Positions 24,221 to 32,949 of a stretch of 60,124 nucleotides of DNA are shown piece after piece (position 1 is the first letter of the stretch; each line of letters opens with the position of its first letter). The position numbers and the translations under genes are program-made. The notes beneath the pieces are model-generated. The model saw only the letters and a list, made by a program, of their open reading frames with translations, searched no databases and had not been told where the DNA came from. Location: positions 1-60,124 of the forward strand of contig CAYYQD010000003.1 in NCBI GenBank assembly GCA_964473735.1, written 5' to 3'. This stretch comes from JAADCS01 sp964473735. GTDB taxonomy: Bacteria; Hydrothermota; Hydrothermia; LBFQ01.

Positions 24221-24226
24221 ATTATA
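24221..24226 (-). promoter_or_regulatory. -10 element TATAAT, 8 nt before BNR gene start at 24212
   Basis: Leaderless promoter with consensus hexamer. Confidence 0.75.
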
Positions 24227-24375
24227 CAGATGATGCAGCTCCCTGTATGCATATAGCATTACGGCTATAAAATAATCTACTTTAAGCCGCTTATTATTTA
24301 GATTATGGCTACTCCGTAAATTGCCGACCACTTACCTGTTTCACGTACAAGATTCTACCTTTACCTTCCGCGTTA

Positions 24376-24966
24376 TCAGATCTCAACCTTCACCCTGACC
24401 TGCCACGTTCTCTTCCTGCTGTCCATAAGGATGACGCCCGTAAAGGCACGGTGCCCGAACCTCTTTAAGAGGTCGTAGGCTAAGTCGTAGTCCTTCCCCT
24501 TCACCTCGGTCTTACCTATAAGGGCCTCGTACTTACCGGCCGGTATGGGTTTCCGTTTGACCTGCACCTCCCTCCACTCAAGGGTTATCCTCCTGGGTTT
24601 CACCTCCCCCTTACAGGGAGCCCGCATCAGAGACGTGAATACGGACTTCAGGAAGGGTTGGGCGTCGGGGGGACCGTAAGTTTCAACCTCCTTCAGCATG
24701 TCCCCGTACCTGTACCTGAAGTGGTACGTGGGGAGGTTCGCCCCCTGAAACATGGCGTACTTATCCTTCAGCCTCTTCCACCTCTCCGGATCCAGCAGGG
24801 AGTCCGGCACGTCTATGCGACAGTAAAGGGTCTGGATGTTCATCGTCCGCAGGGATACCCCACTCTTTCCTTCAACCTTCGCTAACGGTATCTTCGCACC
24901 CCAATGCTCCTCGTAGACGTAAAGACTAACCGGCACCCTGGGCGATAGCGCTATCAGAACGAACAT
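24376..24966 (-). CDS. secreted protein of unknown function
   Basis: I do not recognise this 196-residue protein. The annotated-looking ATG at 24975 overlaps the TAGAAT hexamer, so the start should be the next ATG at 24966 (7 nt after the hexamer), giving MFVLIALSPRVPVSLYVYEE with a minimal signal sequence. The rest is basic and beta-rich, containing FRYRYGDMLKEVETYGPP, two Cys, and VILMDSRKRTWQVRV; it may be a DUF3108-like outer-membrane-associated domain, but that is a guess. It follows gcvPB by about 20 nt but has its own promoter. Confidence 0.6.
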   Translation of the reverse strand: MFVLIALSPRVPVSLYVYEEHWGAKIPLAKVEGKSGVSLRTMNIQTLYCRIDVPDSLLDPERWKRLKDKYAMFQGANLPTYHFRYRYGDMLKEVETYGPPDAQPFLKSVFTSLMRAPCKGEVKPRRITLEWREVQVKRKPIPAGKYEALIGKTEVKGKDYDLAYDLLKRFGHRAFTGVILMDSRKRTWQVRVKVEI

Positions 24967-24973
24967 GAAGGGC

Positions 24974-24979
24974 ATTCTA
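24974..24979 (-). promoter_or_regulatory. -10 element TAGAAT, 7 nt before start at 24966
   Basis: The hexamer ends in the ATG that a naive caller would choose, so it corrects the start. Confidence 0.68.
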
Positions 24980-24985
24980 AGGGGG

Positions 24986-26440
24986 CTAACTACCCTCCCA
25001 CTTCACCTTCAGCTGCTTCGCCGCCCTCACCTCATCAAGCCGCCTTACGGGGGTGCCGTGGGGTGCCTCCTTCACCAGCTCGGGATTTTCGTAGGCCTCC
25101 CTCTTTATCCTTATTAAAGCGTCGGCGAAGGCCTCAAGGCTCTCCTTGGTCTCCGTCTCCGTGGGCTCTATCATGAGGGCCTCCGGTACTATGAGGGGGA
25201 AATACACCGTAGGAGCGTGGAAGCCGTAGTCAAGGAGCCTCTTGGCTATGTCGTACGTGCGCACCCCAGTATCCCGTTTTATAGGGGAGGCTGTAGCCAC
25301 GAACTCGTGCATGTTCCGGGTTGGATAGGCTATCCTGTACTCTCCCTCAACTAAGTGGCGGAGGTAGTTGGCGTTGAGAACGGCGTCGGCGGCCGCCTGC
25401 TTTAGACCCTCTCCGCCCATGGACAGGATGTACGCGTAGGCCCTAACCATCACTAAAAAGTGCCCGTAAAAGGCGTGTACCTTACCTATGCTCAGGGGCC
25501 TTTCCCAGTCCAGATAGTACCTATCCTCCTTCTCATCGTACTCAACTACGGGGACGGGTAGGAAGTCCTTGAGGTGCTCCCTGACGAGTACAGCACCGGC
25601 ACCCGGTCCCCCTCCACCGTGGGGTGTGGAGAAGGTCTTGTGGAGGTTGAGATGTACGACGTCTATACCTAAGTCGGCCAGACTGACCCACCCCATCAGG
25701 GCGTTGAAGTTCGCCCCGTCCATATACACCTGCCCCCCGGCCCTATGAACCAAATCCGTTATCCGCCTTATGTCCCTCTCAAACAGGCCTAAGGTGTTGG
25801 GGTTGGTGATCATCAGGCCCACCGTCCTGTCGGATAGCTTGGACTTTAGGTCCTCAACGTCAAGGGTTCCCCTATCGTTGGACTTAACCTCAACGGCCTT
25901 AAAACCCGCCATTGAGGATGTGGCCGGGTTGGTTCCGTGGGCGGAGTCCGGTATGAGGACCTCGTCCCTGTGGGCCTCCCCCCTGTGCTTCAGGTAGGCC
26001 TTTATTACGAATATGCCCGTCAGCTCCCCGCTGGCGCCGGCAACCGGCTGAAGGGTGACCCCGTCCATCCCCGTGAGCCTCTTCAGGTACTCCTGAAGGT
26101 CGTGCATGAGCTTCAAGGCTCCCTGTACCAGATGGGTAGGGGAGTGGGGGTGCAGGTGGGTAAAGCCGGGGAGACGGGAAACGTCCTCGTTAAACTTGGG
26201 GTTGTATTTCATCGTGCATGATCCGAGTGGGTAGAAACCTATATCCACACCCCAGTTCTTCTGGGAGAGCCTGACGTAGTGCCGGATCACCTCGTTCTCC
26301 GGAACCTCCGGAAGATCCAGAGGGACGGTGCGCCTTAGCTCCGGGGGAATGCCGTACTCGGCGGGAAAGTCGGGAACCGGGAAACGGGCCGTTCCTTCCC
26401 TGTGTTTTTCAAAGATAACCTTATCGTCCCTGATGAGCAT
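24986..26440 (-). CDS. gcvPB: glycine dehydrogenase (decarboxylating) subunit 2
   Basis: A 484-residue C-terminal half of split P-protein in the glycine cleavage system; it binds pyridoxal phosphate, decarboxylates glycine and passes the methylamine to lipoylated H protein. Visible: the start FPAEYGIPPELRRTVPLDLPEVPE-like region, GSCTMKYNPK, IPDSAHGTNPATSSMAGF, and the PLP-lysine block HLNLHKTFSTPHGGGGPGAG. The partner gcvPA and gcvH/gcvT are not in the window. ATG at 26440, 8 nt after TAGAAT. I see no glycine riboswitch. Confidence 0.96.
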   Translation of the reverse strand: MLIRDDKVIFEKHREGTARFPVPDFPAEYGIPPELRRTVPLDLPEVPENEVIRHYVRLSQKNWGVDIGFYPLGSCTMKYNPKFNEDVSRLPGFTHLHPHSPTHLVQGALKLMHDLQEYLKRLTGMDGVTLQPVAGASGELTGIFVIKAYLKHRGEAHRDEVLIPDSAHGTNPATSSMAGFKAVEVKSNDRGTLDVEDLKSKLSDRTVGLMITNPNTLGLFERDIRRITDLVHRAGGQVYMDGANFNALMGWVSLADLGIDVVHLNLHKTFSTPHGGGGPGAGAVLVREHLKDFLPVPVVEYDEKEDRYYLDWERPLSIGKVHAFYGHFLVMVRAYAYILSMGGEGLKQAAADAVLNANYLRHLVEGEYRIAYPTRNMHEFVATASPIKRDTGVRTYDIAKRLLDYGFHAPTVYFPLIVPEALMIEPTETETKESLEAFADALIRIKREAYENPELVKEAPHGTPVRRLDEVRAAKQLKVKWEGS

Positions 26441-26448
26441 GGAAGACG

Positions 26449-26454
26449 ATTCTA
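26449..26454 (-). promoter_or_regulatory. -10 element TAGAAT, 8 nt before gcvPB
   Basis: Leaderless promoter; leaves no room for a 5' riboswitch. Confidence 0.72.
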
Positions 26455-26501
26455 CCCCCGAGAGGAGGTGTCGTTCTCACCGAAGGTGGTACTCTCTTCC
26501 G

Positions 26502-26720
26502 CTACTCTTCCTCTTTGATCTCCACTAACTCGTACCCCACCCCCTGTATCACCTCCGCCACCTCTTCAAAGAAGACCTCCTCCTCGCTCTTAAAACGCGC
26601 CTCCCCCTTTTCAAGGGAGACCTGTACGTCGGAGTATCCGACCCCTTCAAGGGCCTTCTTTACCTTCATCGCGCAATGGGGGCAGGTCATACCCTGCACC
26701 TTAGCAACGTAGATTTTCAT
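26502..26720 (-). CDS. heavy-metal-associated (CopZ-like) domain protein
   Basis: A 72-residue single HMA domain with the metal-binding loop GMTCPHCAMKV near the N-terminus and the rest of the ferredoxin-like fold (VKKALEGVGYSDVQVSLEKGEARF). Such proteins ferry Cu(I) or other soft metals to P-type ATPases or regulators; none is adjacent, so the metal is uncertain. ATG at 26720 with TAAAAT 9 nt upstream. Single-gene unit. Confidence 0.9.
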   Translation of the reverse strand: MKIYVAKVQGMTCPHCAMKVKKALEGVGYSDVQVSLEKGEARFKSEEEVFFEEVAEVIQGVGYELVEIKEEE

Positions 26721-26729
26721 GGGGGAGAG

Positions 26730-26735
26730 ATTTTA
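26730..26735 (-). promoter_or_regulatory. -10 element TAAAAT, 9 nt before HMA gene
   Basis: Leaderless promoter. Confidence 0.62.
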
Positions 26736-26822
26736 CAGTTGAACATTTTTATGTAAAAAAGCTTAACGTTTCGCATTCTTAAGTATTGCAACCTCATAGT
26801 ACATTCCTATTTCCCCTCCCCA

Positions 26823-26828
26823 TAGAAT
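26823..26828 (+). promoter_or_regulatory. -10 element TAGAAT, 6 nt before start at 26835
   Basis: Leaderless promoter of the CofE-like gene. Confidence 0.68.
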
Positions 26829-26834
26829 ACGCTC

Positions 26835-27530
26835 ATGGAACTGCAACCCAACCCGGGAAAGAGCCTGACGATTCGGGTGGGAGATGAGGTGTGGGCACGC
26901 TATCCGGTGCGCACTCACGTCATAAAACCGGGGGAAGACATAGTCTCCGTAGTTGAGAGGTACGTCCGTCCCCACCTAAAGCGAGGGGACGTAGTCTTCG
27001 TATCCGAGAAGGTTGTTGCCATAGCGCAGGGTAGAGCTTACCCCATAGACGAAATAAAGCCCTCCCTATGGGCCCGTCTCCTCTCCCGCTTCGTTACCAA
27101 GAGCCCCCACGGTATAGGCCTCGGGAGCCCCTGGACCATGGAGCTGGCCATAAGGGAGGCCGGCCTCCCGAGGATCCTCTTAGCCGCCTCCGTGGCCGCA
27201 CTGACCAGACCCTTAGGTATTCGCGGCCTCTTCTACAGGATAGCCGGGAAGAACGTCTCGGCCATAGACGGCCCCACCCCCTACACCCTCCCCCCTTACA
27301 ACCGCTACGCCAAACTGCCACCTAAGGATCCGGACGGCGTAGCCCGTAAAATATCGGATAGGATAGGCGCCCCCGTCGTGGTAGTGGATGCGAACGACTT
27401 AGGTGTTGAAGCTCTGGGCATATCCCATCCCGACATAACCCCCGACTTCGTCAAGGCCGTCTTCAGGGACAATCCCTTAGGTCAGGCCTCACAGCAGACC
27501 CCCCTCTGCATAGTGAGGCGGGTAGGGTAG
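26835..27530 (+). CDS. CofE-like protein (coenzyme F420-0:L-glutamate ligase family)
   Basis: A 231-residue protein of the F420-0:gamma-glutamyl ligase family (CofE/FbiB-N). The N-terminal part matches best: VRTHVIKPGEDIVSVVERY and GDVVFVSEKVVAIAQGR followed by IKPSLWARLLSRFV, the family pattern VVVSEKIVSIAEGR...PS. The centre (IAGKNVSAIDGPTPYTLPPYN) departs from true CofE. No other F420 gene is nearby, so it could be a related enzyme that adds glutamate to another acceptor. Single-gene unit with its own promoter, just upstream of the exbB operon. Confidence 0.7.
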   Translation: MELQPNPGKSLTIRVGDEVWARYPVRTHVIKPGEDIVSVVERYVRPHLKRGDVVFVSEKVVAIAQGRAYPIDEIKPSLWARLLSRFVTKSPHGIGLGSPWTMELAIREAGLPRILLAASVAALTRPLGIRGLFYRIAGKNVSAIDGPTPYTLPPYNRYAKLPPKDPDGVARKISDRIGAPVVVVDANDLGVEALGISHPDITPDFVKAVFRDNPLGQASQQTPLCIVRRVG

Positions 27531-27554
27531 CCCCTACGTGGTCGGGTACAGGCG

Positions 27555-27560
27555 TATAAT
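27555..27560 (+). promoter_or_regulatory. -10 element TATAAT, 9 nt before exbB; start of the 14.5-kb unit
   Basis: The only clear promoter upstream of the exbB-to-42031 gene series. It is leaderless for exbB; later genes have Shine-Dalgarno sites. Confidence 0.75.
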
Positions 27561-27569
27561 ACCAACATC

Positions 27570-28205
27570 ATGGTAGAGACCCTGAGAGACCTGTTCGTGC
27601 GTGGCGGCGTGATGATGTGGTTCATCCTCTTCGTCGCCATAATAGCTACGGCCATTTCCATAGAGAGGTTCTACTCCCTATTCTGGAAGATCCGCGTCAA
27701 CCCCATAAGGCTCGTGGAACACGTGATCAAGATAATAGAGGAGAAGGGCGTCAACGAGGCCATAGAGTTCCTCGCCAACCAGAAGAACCCCGTAGCCAAA
27801 GTCTTAGCCGCCGGCCTTGAGAAGGTGGGCAAGTCCAAGGTCGTCGTGGAGGAGGCCATGACCCGCAGGGCCATCCGCGAGCTGGCTTTCTTGGACAGGG
27901 GGATGATATACATAGCCGCGTCCGTTACCCTCGCCCCCATCTTAGGGTTCTTGGGAACCGTCTCCGGAATGATAAACGCCTTTGACGCTATAGCCAAGGC
28001 CGGGGAGGTTGAGCCTACCGTCGTGGCCGCGGGTATATCCGAGGCCCTGATAACCACCGCCTTCGGTCTGATCGTAGCCGCCCCATTCTCGCTCCTTTAC
28101 GCTATATTCATGGACAGGATAAACTCCTATCAGAGGCAGATAGAAGAGGCGGCCAACTTCCTCCTTGAGTACCTCGCCGAGGCGGGTATAGTCAGGGAGG
28201 CTTAG
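27570..28205 (+). CDS. exbB: MotA/TolQ/ExbB proton channel protein
   Basis: A 211-residue inner-membrane protein with three membrane helices and the family block: residue 15-35 helix (GGVMMWFILFVAIIATAIS), then RGMIYIAASVTLAPILGFLGTVSGMINAFDAIA and AGISEALITTAFGLIVAAPFSLLYA. With ExbD it uses the proton gradient to power TonB. Context (two exbD genes, tonB, a TonB-dependent receptor) favours ExbB over TolQ or MotA. First gene of a long unit; exbD starts 1 nt after its stop. Confidence 0.94.
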   Translation: MVETLRDLFVRGGVMMWFILFVAIIATAISIERFYSLFWKIRVNPIRLVEHVIKIIEEKGVNEAIEFLANQKNPVAKVLAAGLEKVGKSKVVVEEAMTRRAIRELAFLDRGMIYIAASVTLAPILGFLGTVSGMINAFDAIAKAGEVEPTVVAAGISEALITTAFGLIVAAPFSLLYAIFMDRINSYQRQIEEAANFLLEYLAEAGIVREA

Positions 28206-28206
28206 G

Positions 28207-28632
28207 ATGGCCATCGTACAGAGGAAGAAGATGGAGGAGGAGGCGGAGATCCCGACCGCCTCCATGGCCGACATAGCCTTCCTCCTCATCATATTCTTCA
28301 TGACCACGACCAACTTCGCCCGGGAGAAGGGGCTCAAGTTCTTACTTCCGGAGAAGAAGGATAAACCGCAGGAGCTGAAGATAGCGAGCAAGAACCTGCT
28401 GAAGATTTCCATAAACGACAGGGGGGAGGTCTTCCTTAACGACCAGCAGATAGATCCCAACCGCCTTGAAGAGGAAGTGAAACGACGGTTAGAGGAGAAC
28501 AAGAAGCTCATTATACTCATCCGTACGCACGAAAACGCCCCCTACGGTATGATGATAAAGGCCTTTGATGCCGTTAAGGCCGCCGGGGGTAAGAAGGTGG
28601 GCTTAGGCGTAATAAAGGAGGAGGGATCATGA
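28207..28632 (+). CDS. exbD: ExbD/TolR biopolymer transport protein, first copy
   Basis: A 141-residue protein with a short cytoplasmic N-terminus, one membrane helix preceded by the family signature IPTASMADIAFLLIIFFMTTT (containing the essential Asp of the proton path), and a periplasmic domain. The helix block is nearly identical to that of the second copy immediately downstream. Two ExbD paralogues next to ExbB are common in Bacteroidetes-type TonB systems. Starts 1 nt after exbB and overlaps the second exbD by 4 nt. Confidence 0.94.
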   Translation: MAIVQRKKMEEEAEIPTASMADIAFLLIIFFMTTTNFAREKGLKFLLPEKKDKPQELKIASKNLLKISINDRGEVFLNDQQIDPNRLEEEVKRRLEENKKLIILIRTHENAPYGMMIKAFDAVKAAGGKKVGLGVIKEEGS

Positions 28633-29036
28633 GGCTAAAGCGTAAAAAGGAGATGAAGGCCCAGATCCCCACGGCCTCCATGTCCGATATAGCTTTCCTC
28701 CTTATAATATTCTTCATGACCGTGACCGTGTTCCGTAAGGCTCAGGGTCTCCCCGTCCAGCTCCCCTTTGCCAAGACCACGGAGCGTATCCTCAAGCAGC
28801 GCGACTTAGCCTTCGTCTGGATAGGCCGGAACGGTAAGGTAAGCGTAGATGACAACATCGTCCCTCCGGAGAAGATCGCCGTTATCTTCCGGACCAAGAT
28901 GGCCGACAACCCCGCCCTGATAGTGGATATAAAGGCGGATCAGAACGTGCGCTACAGGTACGTGTATAAGGTTATGGAGGCTTTGAGGGAGGCCAACGCC
29001 CTCAGGGTCGTATTTGCCACGAGGAAAGGACAATGA
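28629..29036 (+). CDS. exbD: ExbD/TolR biopolymer transport protein, second copy
   Basis: A 135-residue paralogue of the preceding gene. It shares the membrane block IPTASMSDIAFLLIIFFMTVT with the conserved Asp, but the periplasmic domain differs (DDNIVPPEKIAVIFRTKM). Heteromeric ExbD pairs are known in some TonB systems; whether these two pair is inference. ATGA overlaps at both ends show translational coupling with the first exbD and tonB. Confidence 0.94.
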   Translation: MRLKRKKEMKAQIPTASMSDIAFLLIIFFMTVTVFRKAQGLPVQLPFAKTTERILKQRDLAFVWIGRNGKVSVDDNIVPPEKIAVIFRTKMADNPALIVDIKADQNVRYRYVYKVMEALREANALRVVFATRKGQ

Positions 29037-29692
29037 GGGAGAAGGATAAGAAGAGCCTCGTAAAGAGGATCTTCCTTGAGAGCGAATTGGAAACGGAATA
29101 CACGAGGGACTTAAACCTCGCCTTTACTCTGTCCCTCATCGTCGTGATCGGCGCCTTTCTCTTCGGTAAAGGATGCAAGATTGAAAATTACAAGCCAAAG
29201 AAGGCGCAAGAGACGGCCCTTGAACAGATAGACATCCAGACGGAGTTTGAGGAGCCTCCTCCTCCACCCCCTAAACCCAAGGTGGCCTTACCGGAGGAGG
29301 TTGAGGAGGTTGAGAGCGAGGCCGAGCAGGACACCATAAACATAGCCGAGACGGTTGAATTCAACGAAGAGGACGTACCCCCTCCTCCCCCTCCATCTCA
29401 GGTCTTTCAGGTGTACGAGGTGGATGAACCTCCGGAGCCGGTCGTGAACGTACAGCCGGAGTACCCCGAGATAGCCCGTCAGGCCGGCCTTGAGGGTAAG
29501 GTGCTGGTTGAAGCCGTTATAGACGAGAACGGGAACGTCATAGACGCCCGTGTAAAGTACTCCGACAACGAGATCTTCAACCAGGCAGCCCTCGCAGCCA
29601 TGAGGAAGATGAAGTTCAAACCGGCCAAGCAGAAGGGTATCCCCGTGAAGGTTAAGATAATACAGCCCTTCATCTTCAAGCTGAGGAGGTGA
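29033..29692 (+). CDS. tonB: TonB energy-transducing protein
   Basis: A 219-residue TonB. It has a cytoplasmic head, one membrane helix (LAFTLSLIVVIGAFLFG), two periplasmic proline-rich segments (EEPPPPPPKPK and VPPPPPPSQ) and a C-terminal TonB domain with the block VNVQPEYPEIARQAGLEGKV, then LAAMRKMKFKPAKQKGIPV. It transmits energy from ExbBD to outer-membrane receptors. The charged Glu-rich stretch between the Pro segments is longer than usual. It is coupled to exbD by 4-nt overlap; the receptor gene follows by 66 nt. Confidence 0.95.
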   Translation: MREKDKKSLVKRIFLESELETEYTRDLNLAFTLSLIVVIGAFLFGKGCKIENYKPKKAQETALEQIDIQTEFEEPPPPPPKPKVALPEEVEEVESEAEQDTINIAETVEFNEEDVPPPPPPSQVFQVYEVDEPPEPVVNVQPEYPEIARQAGLEGKVLVEAVIDENGNVIDARVKYSDNEIFNQAALAAMRKMKFKPAKQKGIPVKVKIIQPFIFKLRR

Positions 29693-29758
29693 GGTATGGG
29701 GTTCTTCAGGGTGAGGAAGGGGGAGAGTTATAACAGCACCTTTAAAAAGGAGGTGAAT

Positions 29759-32700
29759 ATGAAACGCTTCTTAGTGGGACTTTTCGCCCTTCTTGTAGCC
29801 CTCCCGCTCTTCGGACAGTACGGTAAGATAGCGGGTAGGGTCGTTAGCGCAGAAAACGGCGAGCCTATACCGGCCGCGATCGTCAAGATCGTGAGCGGTC
29901 CCGCCAAGGGTGGGACCTACGCCGACGAGAACGGGTACTACGTTCTCCTGAGGCTTCCTCCCGGGACCTACACCCTTGAGGCCCGGGCCATAGGATACAA
30001 GCCCCAGATAGTTAAAAACGTCGTGGTGGATGCCGACCACACTACGGAGATCAACTTCCATCTCCCCTCCAAGGCCATCAAAGTCAAGGCCGTGGTCGTA
30101 GAGGCCAAGGAGAAGGTTATAAAGAAGGACGAGACCGAGAGTAAGTCCGTGGTGAAGGGAGAGAACATACAGAACATACCCGTCGCATCGCTGGAGCAGG
30201 CCATATCGCTCTCCTCCGGTGTCAGGGTGAGTGGCGGTGTGATACAGGTGCGCGGTGGTCGTCCCGGTGAGGTATCTTACGTCGTAGACGGCGTAGAGGT
30301 GACGGATCCCTACACAGGGTATCAGAGCGTGGACCTGCCCCTGAACGCCATACAGGAGGCCTCCGTAAGTAAGGGTGGCTTCGGTGCGGAGTACGGCTCC
30401 GCCTCCTCCGGTGTGGTGCAGGTGGCCACCCGTGAAGGTACCGACAAGTACGAGTTCTCATTCCAGACCTTCTCCAGCATCGGTATGGGGGGATTCTTCA
30501 ACACCAACGTTGGGGACCCCTACATGAAGTACTTCCAGCCCCCCTACTTCTACGGTGGGGATAAGTACAGGCTGGGGAACGGTAAGAGCGGCTCGGAGTA
30601 CTGGAACGACCTCATGAGCTTTGATAGGGAGCGCGCTGACATCTACAGCAAAAACCTCGCGGAGTTCGGTAAGAAGGATCCGTACTTTACGGACTTCGCT
30701 ACCTACTTCATAGGCAAGGACTACTTTAAGTACCCGTGGAGAGAGAACTACTTCCGTCCGATAATCGGTATAGGTGGCCCGGTCCTTCCTTTCTACGATG
30801 CCCTCCGCTTTTACCTCTCTTACGACTACACCACCACTCAGGGTACCTACCAGAACGGCATGAGGAGGGAAGGCTCCTATCAGTTTAAGCTCTCGTGGTT
30901 CGTCACCCCCAAGGTCAAGCTGTTCTTCGGGAGCGTAGGAACGGACGGAGAGTACGCCTTCGGTTTCTACCCCAACTGGAGGCTACTTCTGGCCCGCATG
31001 CCCGTAATAGAGTCCAAGAACAGGCAGTTCGCCGCCGGAGTGAACTACGCTCCCTCCCCCAAGTCCTATCTGGAGTTCAGGGTAGGGTACTTCAACACCT
31101 ATCGCCTTTATCTACCCTTCATAGACATAGACAAGGACGGGGTAGCCGACTTTACGGATCGCGACGGCGACCTCTTGGTTGAGGTGGACCCCGACATGCT
31201 GAAGCTCATAGGTCGCGCCCTTGACCCCAACCTCGTCCACGAGGATAACGGGAACTGGGTGGAGCTCCGTACCTTCTGGTGGGAGACCCCTCCGCAGGGA
31301 TACTATCCCACCTTTGTAAAGAGTACCAAGCGCCAGAACTACTACTTAGGTGTGGTTAAGGGTACGAACGACACCGTCCTCATAGCCTACGGCGACACCC
31401 TCTACGACAGCAGTGGCAACCCCGTGGAGGTTGATACCGTCTATCGGATCAAGAACTGTTACGTTCCCGTAGACGGGAAGGTGGAGGCGTGCACCACCAA
31501 GATGGTGTTCTCAAACATCTACACGCCCGAGCCTTATACGTGGCCGAAGCGGGTTTTCTACACCCGTAATACGAAGACGTGGAGCACCCGTCTGGACTTC
31601 CTATCTCAGGACCCCTTCGGTCTTAAGGGGCACGAGTTTAAGACGGGCTTTGAGTTCTACAGGTACGACATAAAGCAGACGGACGTGTATTACGCCTCCG
31701 GTGGGAACATCTACATAGACTTAGTGGATGCCCAGCCGTACAAGGGGGCGTACTACATCCGCGATAAGATGGAGTTTGAGGGCTTCATAGCCAACGTCGG
31801 ATTCAGGTTTGACTACTACAACCCCAACGCGTGGGTACCGGGCGATCTCCTGAACCCTGTAAAAGATATAACGCTCGCCCAGATAGGACCCATATTCAAC
31901 AGGGATTCCTCCTGGTGGTACAACGACAGAACGACGAGGGACACCTTCTTCCTCCGGGACCCCAAGAGGGTCAGCCCCACGTTCTACGTAAGCCCCCGTA
32001 TAGGTATCTCTCACCCCATATCCGAGAACGACGTCCTCCACTTCACCTACGGCCACTACTTCCAGATACCGAGGTTGAGGTGGCTGTTCGCAAACCAGTA
32101 CTGGTTCTTCACGGGCGCCTTCAACATAATGGGTAACCCCTCCCTCAAGCCCGAAAAGACCATATCCTACGAGGTCGGTATAAAGCACGCCTTCACCCCC
32201 TACACGGTCATAGACATAACCGCCTTCTACAAGGACATAGCGGACCTGGTACAGAGCAAGTGGATATACATAGGGAACACCGGGTGGCAATACACCACCT
32301 TCGTGAACCAGGACTTCGGTTCCGTGAGAGGAGTTGAGATAGACTTCACGAAGACCCCCGGTGGAAGCAACCCCTACCTCCGCTTCCTCACCCTGAATCT
32401 GGCATATACCCTGCAGTTCGCCAAGGCGAGCTTCGCCAACCAGTACGCCCTATATGCCCTCACGTGGTCGGGTATAGCGCCGGAGTACGCCGAGGAGCAC
32501 TACGTAGACTGGGACCAGAGGCACGTTGTGAATGCCGTGGTCTCCTACGATATACCCCTGATCCGTAAGACCCTATCTCTCCAGTTCATGACGGGGTACG
32601 GTGTGTCTCTGATTTACACCTTCGGTACCGGTACCCCATGGTCTCCTCCTCTGCGTAGCCCCCGCGACGTCCTTGAGAGGATGAACAGCCTCCGTCTCCC

Positions 32701-32938
32701 CGCTACCCATAACGTAGATTTCCGTATCTACAAGAGCTTCGGCCTACCCTTCGGTGCTAACCTTCGTCTGTTCGCGGACATATACAACCTCCTGAACGAC
32801 CGTACCGTCGTCTCCTACGCCGACCAGAACTACTTCTACTACTTCGGAGACCCCGAGGGGCCGACCAAGGATCCGACGGTGTATAAGAGGGGCAGGCTTA
32901 CGAGGTACGGCCTGCAGATCACGTGGAAGCAGAGGTAA
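29759..32938 (+). CDS. Oar-like TonB-dependent outer-membrane receptor with carboxypeptidase-regulatory-like domain
   Basis: A 1059-residue outer-membrane protein. The signal peptide is KRFLVGLFALLVALPLFGQ. Residues about 25-110 form a carboxypeptidase-regulatory-like domain (GRVVSAENGEPIPAAIVKI, GYYVLLRLPPGTYTLEARAIGY). The plug follows (IPVASLEQAISLSSGV, VRGGRPGEVSYVVDGVEV, GFGAEYGSASSGVVQV), then a long barrel ending RLTRYGLQITWKQR. This architecture and length resemble Oar of Myxococcus and SusC-type receptors. The start at 29759 is chosen for its Shine-Dalgarno (AAAGGAGGTGAAT); the frame opens 63 nt earlier without a signal peptide. Substrate unknown. Confidence 0.93.
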   Translation: MKRFLVGLFALLVALPLFGQYGKIAGRVVSAENGEPIPAAIVKIVSGPAKGGTYADENGYYVLLRLPPGTYTLEARAIGYKPQIVKNVVVDADHTTEINFHLPSKAIKVKAVVVEAKEKVIKKDETESKSVVKGENIQNIPVASLEQAISLSSGVRVSGGVIQVRGGRPGEVSYVVDGVEVTDPYTGYQSVDLPLNAIQEASVSKGGFGAEYGSASSGVVQVATREGTDKYEFSFQTFSSIGMGGFFNTNVGDPYMKYFQPPYFYGGDKYRLGNGKSGSEYWNDLMSFDRERADIYSKNLAEFGKKDPYFTDFATYFIGKDYFKYPWRENYFRPIIGIGGPVLPFYDALRFYLSYDYTTTQGTYQNGMRREGSYQFKLSWFVTPKVKLFFGSVGTDGEYAFGFYPNWRLLLARMPVIESKNRQFAAGVNYAPSPKSYLEFRVGYFNTYRLYLPFIDIDKDGVADFTDRDGDLLVEVDPDMLKLIGRALDPNLVHEDNGNWVELRTFWWETPPQGYYPTFVKSTKRQNYYLGVVKGTNDTVLIAYGDTLYDSSGNPVEVDTVYRIKNCYVPVDGKVEACTTKMVFSNIYTPEPYTWPKRVFYTRNTKTWSTRLDFLSQDPFGLKGHEFKTGFEFYRYDIKQTDVYYASGGNIYIDLVDAQPYKGAYYIRDKMEFEGFIANVGFRFDYYNPNAWVPGDLLNPVKDITLAQIGPIFNRDSSWWYNDRTTRDTFFLRDPKRVSPTFYVSPRIGISHPISENDVLHFTYGHYFQIPRLRWLFANQYWFFTGAFNIMGNPSLKPEKTISYEVGIKHAFTPYTVIDITAFYKDIADLVQSKWIYIGNTGWQYTTFVNQDFGSVRGVEIDFTKTPGGSNPYLRFLTLNLAYTLQFAKASFANQYALYALTWSGIAPEYAEEHYVDWDQRHVVNAVVSYDIPLIRKTLSLQFMTGYGVSLIYTFGTGTPWSPPLRSPRDVLERMNSLRLPATHNVDFRIYKSFGLPFGANLRLFADIYNLLNDRTVVSYADQNYFYYFGDPEGPTKDPTVYKRGRLTRYGLQITWKQR

Positions 32939-32949
32939 GGAGGTAGGAA

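Noticed and set aside
26441..26501. glycine riboswitch upstream of gcvPB
   Set aside because: The promoter hexamer is 8 nt from the start codon, so there is no leader to hold one.
27068..27325. Arg/Pro-rich frame inside the CofE-like gene
   Set aside because: Out-of-frame shadow with low-complexity composition.
29696..29758. 21-residue N-terminal extension of the TonB-dependent receptor
   Set aside because: It precedes a perfect signal peptide and contains the Shine-Dalgarno of the ATG at 29759.
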